DNA of 44,369 nucleotides from Verrucomicrobiota bacterium (GTDB taxonomy: Bacteria; Verrucomicrobiota; Verrucomicrobiia; Opitutales; Opitutaceae), in contig JAEZDN010000129.1 in assembly GCA_023433275.1 (NCBI GenBank), positions 1 through 44,369 of the forward strand, read 5' to 3'. The translations under genes and the position numbers were made by a program. Below the pieces are notes generated by a model that had not been told where the DNA came from, did no database searches, and was given only the letters and a program-made list of their open reading frames with translations. Positions 32,680 to 39,304 of this stretch are shown here, one piece after another (the first letter of the stretch is position 1; every line of letters starts with the position of its first letter).

Positions 32680-34518
32680 ATGACCGTCCCGACCGTTCCT
32701 TCCGTCCCGGATTCAACCGCCACCATGACCGAGCGCGAGGCCGACTGGCTGGCGAACACCTATCGACCAAACGAGGCGAACCTCACCGTGCGCGCAGTCG
32801 TCGTGGGCATGCTCATCGGCGCCGCCATGTGCCTTTCGAACCTCTACGTGTTCTTCAAGACGGGCTGGAGCATGGGCGTGACGCTCACCGCGTGCATCCT
32901 GGCCTTCGGGTCGTTCCAGTTGTTGCAGGCCCTGCGCATCGTGAGGAAGCCGCTGGGCGCACTGGAAAACAACGCGCTGACGACCGTGGCCTCGGGCGCG
33001 GGTTACATGACGGGGGGTGGCAACATGGCGGCGTTCGGCGCGCTGTTCATGATCACCACGGTGCGGCCGGACACGATGCCGATGATCGTGTGGTTCGCCG
33101 TGATCGCGGCGCTGGGGGTTTTCGCCGCCATCCCGATCAAGCGCCAGTTGATCAACCAGGAAGGCTTGGCGTTCCCGACCGGCACCGCGACGGCGGAAAC
33201 GATCCAGTCGATCCACACCGCGGCGGCCGGCGGCGGCGCCAGCAAGGCGGCGTGGCTGGGCGGCACGGCGGTGTTTGCCGCGGTGGTCACGTGGCTGCGC
33301 GACGCCATGCACTGGATCCCGGGGACCATCCCGTTGCCGCTGACGCTGGCGGGCCACAGCCTCGCGCAGTGGACCCTCGCGTTCAAGGCGGAGGTGGTGC
33401 TGCTCGGTGGCGGCGCGCTCATGAGTTTTCGCACCGGGTGGTCGCTGCTGGTGGGCGGGCTGTTGACGTATGGCGTGCTCGCGCCCGCGCTCGTGGCGCA
33501 GGGCATCGTGACTTCCGTCAGTTACAAGGCCATCGTCGCATGGACGCTCTGGCCGGGCGCGGCCTTGCTGGTGGCGTCGGGCCTCACGTCGTTTGCCCTG
33601 GATTACAAGAGCATCGCCCGGTCGTTTTCCGGGCTCACGCGGATATTCGGGCCGAAGTCAGCGCGGACGGACACCGGGCTCGCCGCGATCGAATGTCCCG
33701 AATGGTGGTTCCCCGTGGGCTTCATCGCGCTGGCGCCGGTGGTCACGGGCTTGATGGTGTGGCTGTTTCAAATTCCGCTCTGGGCCGGTTTGATTGCCGT
33801 GCCGCTGGCGGTGGTGATGGGTTTTGTCGCCGCGCGCGTCACGGGCGAAACGGATGTGACGCCAACCAAGGCCCTGGGGCCGGTCACGCAAATGGTGTAT
33901 GGCGTCATCACGCCCGGGAATGTCGCGGGCAACATCATGTCGGCGAACGTCACGGGCGGCATCGGGCTGCACGCGGCGGACCTGCTCACGACGCTCAAGA
34001 CGGGCTGGCTGCTCGGGGCGAAGCCGCGGCACCAGTTCTACGCGCAGTTGTTTGGCGTCGTGGTCGGAGCGATGATCGTGGTGCCCGCGTTCAACCTGAT
34101 CCTGCCGGATCCGAGCGTGCTCGGTGGCGAGGCCTGGCCGGCGCCCTCGTGCGTCGTGTGGGCGGGTGTGTCGCAGGCGTTTTCCCACGGCATCGGGGCG
34201 CTCCATTCCTCCTCGAAGACGGCCATCGTGGTCGGCTTGGTGCTCGGTGTCGCGCTGGCGTTGTGCGAGAAATTCGCGCCGCGAAAAATCCGCCCGTTGA
34301 TCCCATCGCCCTCCGGCCTGGGCATCGCGATGGTGATCCCGGGCAGCAATTGCATCTCGATGTTCCTGGGCGCGGCGGTGGCGGAGTGGTTGCGCCGGAA
34401 GAAACCCGCGCTGGCGGAAAAGACGGTGGTGCCCGTGGCGTCCGGCCTGATCGCCGGCGAGAGCCTGATGGGCATTTTGATCGCGATCCTGATTGTCACC
34501 GGCTTCATCGCGCAGTGA
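32680..34518 (+). CDS. OPT-family (oligopeptide) transporter
   Basis: 612 residues from the ATG at 32680; another in-frame ATG at 32725 (MTEREADW) is possible. A polytopic membrane protein: LTVRAVVVGMLIGAAMCLSNLYVFFKTGWSMGVTL, NNALTTVASGAGYM, NQEGLAFPTGTATAETIQSIH, GNIMSANVTGGIGLHAADLLTTLKTGWLLGAKPRHQFYAQ and ALHSSSKTAIVVGLVLG are OPT/YSL signatures. Bacterial members import oligopeptides or metal chelates by proton symport; substrate unknown. The fucosidase gene starts 29 bp after the stop, so the two are probably one transcript. Confidence 0.94.
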   Translation: MTVPTVPSVPDSTATMTEREADWLANTYRPNEANLTVRAVVVGMLIGAAMCLSNLYVFFKTGWSMGVTLTACILAFGSFQLLQALRIVRKPLGALENNALTTVASGAGYMTGGGNMAAFGALFMITTVRPDTMPMIVWFAVIAALGVFAAIPIKRQLINQEGLAFPTGTATAETIQSIHTAAAGGGASKAAWLGGTAVFAAVVTWLRDAMHWIPGTIPLPLTLAGHSLAQWTLAFKAEVVLLGGGALMSFRTGWSLLVGGLLTYGVLAPALVAQGIVTSVSYKAIVAWTLWPGAALLVASGLTSFALDYKSIARSFSGLTRIFGPKSARTDTGLAAIECPEWWFPVGFIALAPVVTGLMVWLFQIPLWAGLIAVPLAVVMGFVAARVTGETDVTPTKALGPVTQMVYGVITPGNVAGNIMSANVTGGIGLHAADLLTTLKTGWLLGAKPRHQFYAQLFGVVVGAMIVVPAFNLILPDPSVLGGEAWPAPSCVVWAGVSQAFSHGIGALHSSSKTAIVVGLVLGVALALCEKFAPRKIRPLIPSPSGLGIAMVIPGSNCISMFLGAAVAEWLRRKKPALAEKTVVPVASGLIAGESLMGILIAILIVTGFIAQ

Positions 34519-34547
34519 GCGAAGCACCCCGATTTTCTCCAACCCCT

Positions 34548-36110
34548 ATGATACCCCGATTCCTCCAGGCCTGGCGGCGTGACAATTCAACCACGATGGC
34601 GGACTCGTCATCGCTTGGCCTGCGAGGCCCTCGGCGGCGGAGCGGGGCGATGGCGATGGCGGCGGCGTTGCTGGTGGGTGGGTCAGGGTTGTGCGCGTCG
34701 TCGGTGAAGTACGAGCCCACGTGGGAATCGCTCGATCGCCGGCCGATGCCGGGGTGGTACGCGGACGCGAAGTTTGGCATCTTCATTCACTGGGGCGTGT
34801 ACTCGGTGCCGGCGTGGGGCACGACGGGCGAGTATGCCGAGTGGTACTGGCAGCGCGTGAATAATGCCGATCCCAAGCATGCGGCGTGGCGCGAGTTCGA
34901 CTCGGCCAACTTCGGGGCCGGGCACGATTACAAGGATTTCGCCCCGCAGTTTCGCGCGGAGTTGTTCAAGCCGGAGCAGTGGGCCGACGTGTTTGTCCGC
35001 TCGGGAGCGAAGTACGTCGTGCTCACCTCGAAGCACCACGAGGGCTTCGCATTGTGGCCCAGCGCTGATGCGAGCCGCACCTGGGACCGGCCGTGGAACG
35101 CGGTGGAAATCGGGCCCAAGCGGGACCTGCTCGGCGATCTCGCGCAGGCGACGCGGGACCGGGGCCTGACGTTCGGCATCTATTTCTCGCTTTATGAATG
35201 GTTCAACCCGCTGTGGCTGTCGGACAAGCCGCGGTATGTGGCGGAGCACATGACGCCGCAGTTCAAGGACGTGGTGACGCGTTACCGGCCGTCGATCATC
35301 TTCAGCGATGGCGAGTGGGACCTGAAGGCGGAGCAATGGAAGAGCCCGGAGTTGCTGGCGTGGCTGTTCAATGAATCGCCTGTGCGCGACGAGGTCGTGA
35401 TCAACGACCGCTGGGGCAGCGACACGCGGCACAGGCACGGGGGGTATTGGACGACGGAATACGCGGCGGGTATGAAGGACGGATCGCACCCGTGGGAGGA
35501 GAGCCGCGGCATGGCGCATTCCTATGGATTGAACCGCGCCGAGCGGGCCGATGACTACAAGACCGCTCGCGAGCTGATCCTCGTGTTGATCGACATCGTG
35601 AGCCGCGGCGGAAACTTCCTGCTGGATATCGGGCCGGCGGCGGACGGGACAATTCCGCCGCTCATGGAGGAACGGCTCCTCGAGATCGGCCAATGGCTCG
35701 AGGTGAATGGCGAGGCGATCCATGGCACGCGGACCGCGGCGCGGTCGTGTCAGTGGACCGACGGCAAACAACCGGAGCAGGCGTATGGCGAATACAAGGT
35801 GCGCTATGAATTGCTCGAGCAGGTGGGTCAGGAGTCCCGCGATGGCATGGCGGTGAAACAAGTTTTCTTCACGCAGAAGCCTGATGCGTTGTATGCGATC
35901 AGCGCGGGCTGGCCGGGAAAGACCCTCACGCTGCGCGGCGTGGCGCTGCCCGACGAGGCGGAGGTCACGATGCTGGGTGTGGCCGGGAAACTGAAGGTAA
36001 CGCGCGCCGGTGACGACGTGGTCGTCACGATGCCTGATCTTGGCCCGGACCAGGCGCCGTGCCGGCATGCCTTCGTGGTGAAGATGCCGGGGGCGACGGT
36101 GCGGCCTTGA
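34548..36110 (+). CDS. Exported alpha-L-fucosidase, GH29
   Basis: 520 residues from the ATG at 34548; ATGs at 34596 and 34650 lie nearer the hydrophobic signal AMAMAAALLVGGSGLCA, which has an Arg-rich front (RRRSG). Catalytic domain: WYADAKFGIFIHWGVYSVPAWGTTGEYAEWY, YVVLTSKHHEGFALW, and the nucleophile D254 in IIFSDGEWD, all GH29 hallmarks. NGEAIHGTRT starts the link to a C-terminal beta domain (~400-520). It would release alpha-L-fucose from fucosylated glycans, e.g. fucoidan or host glycans, in the periplasm. Downstream partner of the OPT transporter. Confidence 0.94.
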   Translation: MIPRFLQAWRRDNSTTMADSSSLGLRGPRRRSGAMAMAAALLVGGSGLCASSVKYEPTWESLDRRPMPGWYADAKFGIFIHWGVYSVPAWGTTGEYAEWYWQRVNNADPKHAAWREFDSANFGAGHDYKDFAPQFRAELFKPEQWADVFVRSGAKYVVLTSKHHEGFALWPSADASRTWDRPWNAVEIGPKRDLLGDLAQATRDRGLTFGIYFSLYEWFNPLWLSDKPRYVAEHMTPQFKDVVTRYRPSIIFSDGEWDLKAEQWKSPELLAWLFNESPVRDEVVINDRWGSDTRHRHGGYWTTEYAAGMKDGSHPWEESRGMAHSYGLNRAERADDYKTARELILVLIDIVSRGGNFLLDIGPAADGTIPPLMEERLLEIGQWLEVNGEAIHGTRTAARSCQWTDGKQPEQAYGEYKVRYELLEQVGQESRDGMAVKQVFFTQKPDALYAISAGWPGKTLTLRGVALPDEAEVTMLGVAGKLKVTRAGDDVVVTMPDLGPDQAPCRHAFVVKMPGATVRP

Positions 36111-36123
36111 GGAGTGGGGCGGC

Positions 36124-36209
36124 AGAGGCGGAGCTTGGTCCGCCTCTCGAACGGCGGAGCAAGTCTGCGCCCCTCCTGGGAGGTTCCGGGACGAGGGCGT
36201 CCCGGCTCC
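36124..36209. repeat. Three adjacent palindromes after the fucosidase gene
   Basis: 36124-36149 (AGAGGCGG/CCGCCTCT), 36152-36177 (GGAG foot version of the CTGCGCC palindrome; the GTAG foot is seen at 97, 5619 and 37014) and 36186-36209 (GGAG + CCGGGACG/CGTCCCGG, a variant of the CCGGGGCG type with paired substitutions G to A and C to T in both arms). All lie between the convergent GH29 and lipoprotein genes. Confidence 0.75.
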
Positions 36210-36228
36210 AGTGAAGGAAGCCGCTGGC

Positions 36229-36255
36229 AAAAAAAGGAGGCCCGGAGGCCTCCTT
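36229..36255 (-). terminator. Rho-independent terminator of the small lipoprotein gene
   Basis: Minus strand: AAGGAGGCC/GGCCTCCTT 9-bp perfect stem (36234-36242 with 36247-36255), 4-nt loop, then TTTTT. It ends the gene that stops at 36287. Confidence 0.9.
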
Positions 36256-36286
36256 GGGAGCTGGGGTGCCTTGCGGCCGGGCGGGC

Positions 36287-36724
36287 TTAGTCGGCGCGGG
36301 CCTTGGCGTAGGATGCTTGGAGGCGATCCCAAGCGGCGGCGACATCGTCGCGCGCGGCGGTCCACGTGTCGGCGGTGGCATTGCCGATGGCGGCGAGTTT
36401 CTGTTTATAATTCGCCTCGGAATCCTTGAGTTCCCTCATCGCGGCCTTGCGGCTGGCGGAGGCGGTGGCTTCGGAGTACTCCGCGCGCAGCTTGCTCATG
36501 CCGGCCTCGAGTTCCGCCTGCTTCGCCTTGAGCGTGGCGTTGAAATCGTTGCGCTTTTCGAAGGTGTAGTCCTTGACGTTATCCCAGCCGCGTTCGACGG
36601 CGGCCTTGGAGTCGGCGTAGGCCTCCTTGGTGGTGGCGGCGATGTCATCGCGGCTGCGCTCGGAGCAACCGGACAGGGCGAAGGCGGCGGCGAGGGAGGA
36701 AGCGAGGAGCAGTTTTGTTTTCAT
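36287..36724 (-). CDS. Small helical lipoprotein of unknown function
   Basis: 145 residues. Lipoprotein signal MKTKLLLASSLAAAFALSGC (lipobox LSGC, Cys20). The mature part is almost entirely charged and Ala-rich helix (KEAYADSKAAVERGWDNVKDYTFEKRNDFNATLKAKQAELEAGMSKLRAEYSEATASASRKAAMRELKDSEANYKQKL), predicted to form a coiled coil. Conserved Trp (WDN, DTW, WDR) recur every ~50 residues. Probably an envelope stress or spacer lipoprotein; no family name is safe. Own terminator; likely monocistronic. Confidence 0.82.
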   Translation of the reverse strand: MKTKLLLASSLAAAFALSGCSERSRDDIAATTKEAYADSKAAVERGWDNVKDYTFEKRNDFNATLKAKQAELEAGMSKLRAEYSEATASASRKAAMRELKDSEANYKQKLAAIGNATADTWTAARDDVAAAWDRLQASYAKARAD

Positions 36725-37438
36725 GGGATGCGGGTCTGGGTTGTGGGCAAAGGTTCCGGGCGCGCTGGGCCCGGAAGATCGGCATGGTTTCTTCTCTCAT
36801 CGACCCGCGACGGGCCGCGGGGTTTCCCGGAGAGGCGAAATTTACCTCGGCACGGGCGTCAAGGATGAGCGACGGCCGTCCGCGCGGGAGTTGCCACGGT
36901 TGTCCACGGGCCAACACGCCCCAGGAGTCCGATCGGACTTTGCGCGCGTGCTCGAAGTCCCAAGCCGAACCGGCTGCATGCGACGGCTTCTGGCTGCAAT
37001 GCCACCTTCCCAAGGCGCAGCAAGTCTGCGCCCCTACAAGATGACGGGGCCTTTAATCCTCCTCAAACAACGCGCGGGCGAGGGTGTGAGGGGGTGAAGG
37101 TGTGGAACCTGAGGATGGCAGGTTGACGAGGCACTCGAAAGTGGGGGACCGAGCAAGCTCGGCCGAACCGGAGGTGCGGCCCGCAGGACGCGGGCCCTCC
37201 AAGGGAACATCGACGGGCGCGCGCTAGGCGCGCCCCTACAGGTTTCGGGATTGGTTTTTGAATGCAGAAACCCGCGGGCGAGGTCGACCGCGCTCCAAGG
37301 GAGCCGCATACATCGGACCAGACCAGGTTCCAGCCCACGGGCGCGGCGGCAAAGACCAAGCCGGGAGACAGGACGAACCACAGCAGCCACAAAACACCGT
37401 CCGCCGTGGGCTTGGATTGAGACGAGCCGCCGGGAGCC
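36725..37438. repeat. Large intergenic REP cluster (five palindromes)
   Basis: Five REPs within 290 bp, feet on the minus strand: 37014-37037 (GTAG, CTGCGCC type), 37146-37166 (GACCGAGCAAGCTCGG), 37178-37200 (GGAG + GGCCCGC/GCGGGCC), 37215-37239 (GTAG + GGCGCGC/GCGCGCC) and 37272-37296 (GGAG + CGCGGTCG/CGCCCGCG). 36725-37013 shows nothing clear apart from the lipoprotein promoter region. The right end runs into a truncated coding fragment (37297-37392). Confidence 0.75.
37297..37392 (-). pseudogene. Truncated 5' end of a secreted protein gene, interrupted by REP cluster
   Basis: From a TTG at 37392 the minus strand reads MWLLWFVLSPGLVFAAAPVG then WNLVWSDVCG, a convincing signal peptide followed by a start like the WxLVWSDEF opening of GH16 enzymes (resemblance from memory, weak). 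After about 32 residues the frame enters the GGAG-foot REP at 37296 and continues only through repeats. It lies 46 bp after the epimerase stop on the same strand. An intact small protein reading through the repeats to 37063 is possible but unlikely. Confidence 0.35.
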
Positions 37439-38494
37439 TTACCGGTGCCGGGTTTTCCAGGCTTCGACGATCTGGCGGATGGTTTCCTCGAGGGACTGCG
37501 TGATGTCCCACGACGGGTAGTGCGCCTTCATCTTCCGCAGGTCGGAGTAATAGCAAATATGGTCGCCGGCGCGGTTCTGGTCCACGTAGGTGAAGACCTG
37601 GGCCTTGCCGGAGAATTTCTCGACGATCTTGAAGGCCTCGAGGATGGACGTGCTGTTGGCCTTGCCGCCGCCGAGGTTGTACACCTCGCCGGCGCGCGGG
37701 CTGGCGACGAACGCCGCCATGAAGCGCGCGACGTCGAGGGAGTGAATGTTGTCGCGCACCTGCTTCCCCTTGTAGCCGAAGACGCGGTACTCCTTGCCCT
37801 CGAGGTTGCACTTCACGAGGTAGCTGAGGAATCCGTGGAGCTCGACGCCGCTGTGATTCGGGCCGGTGAGACAGCCGCCGCGCAGGGCGCAGGTCGGGAG
37901 GTTGAAGTAGCGACCGTATTCCTGGACCATAACATCGGCGGCGACCTTGGACGCGCCGAAGAGCGAGTGCTTGGACTGGTCGATCGTGAAGGTCTCCGGA
38001 ATGCCGTGCGCGTAGGCCGGGTCGGCGTAGTCCCAGCGGGTCTCGAGCTCGGTCAACTTGATGTTGTTGGGCGCATCGCCGTAGACCTTGTTCGTGCTCA
38101 TGTGCACGAACGGGGATTCGGGGCAGGCCTGGCGGGCGGCCTCGAGGAAATTGAGCGTGCCGACCGCGTTGGTGTCGAAGTCGTCGAACGGGATGGCGGC
38201 GGCGCGGTCGTGCGAGGGCTGGGCCGCGGTGTGGACGATGACGGACGGCTTCACCGTCTTGACGAGGGCGAGGACGCCGGCGCGGTCGCGGATGTCGAGC
38301 TCGTGGTGGACGAACCCCTTGAGATCCTGGATCAGGCGGTTCTGATTCCAGCGCGTGTCGCCCTGGGGGCCGAAGAAAACCGCGCGTTGGTTGTTGTCGA
38401 CGCCATGCACGGTGTAGCCGAGCGAGGCGAAATAAACGCAGACTTCCGAGCCGATGAGGCCCGAGGAACCGGTGACGAGGATAGTCTTGGCCAT
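37439..38494 (-). CDS. NAD-dependent nucleotide-sugar epimerase/dehydratase, CDP-paratose 2-epimerase-like
   Basis: 351 residues from the ATG at 38494. Extended SDR: TILVTGSSGLIGSEV (GxxGxxG, NAD), VIVHTAAQPSHDRA, VHMSTNKVYGDAPNNIKL (active-site Ser/Thr region), and HSLFGASKVAAD at the YxxxK position, where the usual Tyr is Phe. CLTGPNHSGVELHGFLSYLVKCNLEGKEYRVFGYKGKQVRDNIHSLDVA and NLGGGKANSTSILEAF are shared, from memory, with a widespread group annotated CDP-paratose/tyvelose 2-epimerase-like. It should alter a CDP- or UDP-sugar for surface glycan synthesis. The long upstream frame has no family character. Confidence 0.88.
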   Translation of the reverse strand: MAKTILVTGSSGLIGSEVCVYFASLGYTVHGVDNNQRAVFFGPQGDTRWNQNRLIQDLKGFVHHELDIRDRAGVLALVKTVKPSVIVHTAAQPSHDRAAAIPFDDFDTNAVGTLNFLEAARQACPESPFVHMSTNKVYGDAPNNIKLTELETRWDYADPAYAHGIPETFTIDQSKHSLFGASKVAADVMVQEYGRYFNLPTCALRGGCLTGPNHSGVELHGFLSYLVKCNLEGKEYRVFGYKGKQVRDNIHSLDVARFMAAFVASPRAGEVYNLGGGKANSTSILEAFKIVEKFSGKAQVFTYVDQNRAGDHICYYSDLRKMKAHYPSWDITQSLEETIRQIVEAWKTRHR

Positions 38495-38600
38495 GGGAAT
38501 GAGGGAAGGGCGAGACAGACACGAGCCGCGGGCGGTTTCCAGCTGAATTTGAGACCCGGAACGCGCTTGCGCTCGGGGCGGGATGCGACCGACATCGGGC

Positions 38601-39053
38601 ATGATTTCAAGGGTGTTTCCGCATGCGGGCGCGCTGCTGGCGCTGGTCCTGGGAATGGGTCTGGCATCCGCGGCCCCGGCCGTGGAGCGCCGCGTCGGGG
38701 TCGAGGCGCCGGCGACGGTGGCGGCGGGCGCACCGATACAGGTTGTTTTGATCGCGTCGACGGATGCGGGGCAAGGCGAGCAGATCGGGCTGTTTCAGGC
38801 GGATTTTTCCGTGGACGGCGGCCGGACGTGGGAGGGGCTCTGCTATTTGGACAAGGTCGGCCCGGAAACACGGCAGGAGCGGACGCTCACGGCGGGGCCG
38901 TCGGGCACGGTGGTGAAGGTACGGCTTCGCGTGGCATTTCGCGACGGGCTGGCCGGGGATGTCGATTACCGGGGAGCTGCGCTGCGGTGGAGCGGCTCAT
39001 GGACGAAATGGGCGGAACCGCCGGCGCGATGGGTGACCGTGGCGGTCAAGTAG
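38601..39053 (+). CDS. Exported protein of unknown function
   Basis: 150 residues from the ATG at 38601. Signal peptide MISRVFPHAGALLALVLGMGLASA. The mature protein looks like one immunoglobulin-like beta sandwich: VEAPATVAAGAPIQVVLIASTDAGQGEQIGLFQADFSVDGGRTWEGLCYLDKV..KVRLRVAFRDGLAGDVDYRG. The SVDGGRTWEGLCY segment recalls sialidase-type or Ig-like carbohydrate-binding strands but no family can be named. Divergent from the epimerase, 106 bp apart. Confidence 0.7.
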   Translation: MISRVFPHAGALLALVLGMGLASAAPAVERRVGVEAPATVAAGAPIQVVLIASTDAGQGEQIGLFQADFSVDGGRTWEGLCYLDKVGPETRQERTLTAGPSGTVVKVRLRVAFRDGLAGDVDYRGAALRWSGSWTKWAEPPARWVTVAVK

Positions 39054-39191
39054 TCGCGAGCGTCGACGTTGCGCGGGAAGTTTTCGCGTCTCCGCATGAG
39101 CGCGGCTGGCTGCCCAGTCGCAACTATCACGCGCTGCCATGCCAATCCCGCATACGCCGTCGCGACGGGCCACCCTCTTCATCGGGAATGA

Positions 39192-39304
39192 TGCCGTTGA
39201 CTGTAGGGGTGCGGCTTGACCGCACCTTTGACCGCTGCGGGAACCGAGGGCATGGACGAGCCACGTCCCTACAACGAACAGTTCCACCGCGCACGCTATG
39301 CGGG
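39192..39304. repeat. REPIN family B, copy 3 (inverted relative to copies 1 and 2)
   Basis: Read on the minus strand: CCGCATAGCGTGCGCGGTGG.., GTAGGGACGTGGCTCGTCCA closing a stem, spacer TCGGTTCCCGCAGCGG, then GGTGCGG-TCAAG-CCGCACC ending CCTAC at 39203. Relative to copy 2 the second stem changes GCGCGG/CCGCGC to GTGCGG/CCGCAC, a paired substitution. It abuts the GT-C gene stop codon at 39305. Confidence 0.85.

Noticed and set aside
32637..34547. Extension of the fucosidase frame back through the OPT transporter
   Set aside because: The OPT frame has clear membrane motifs; the extension is an arginine/glycine-rich shadow.
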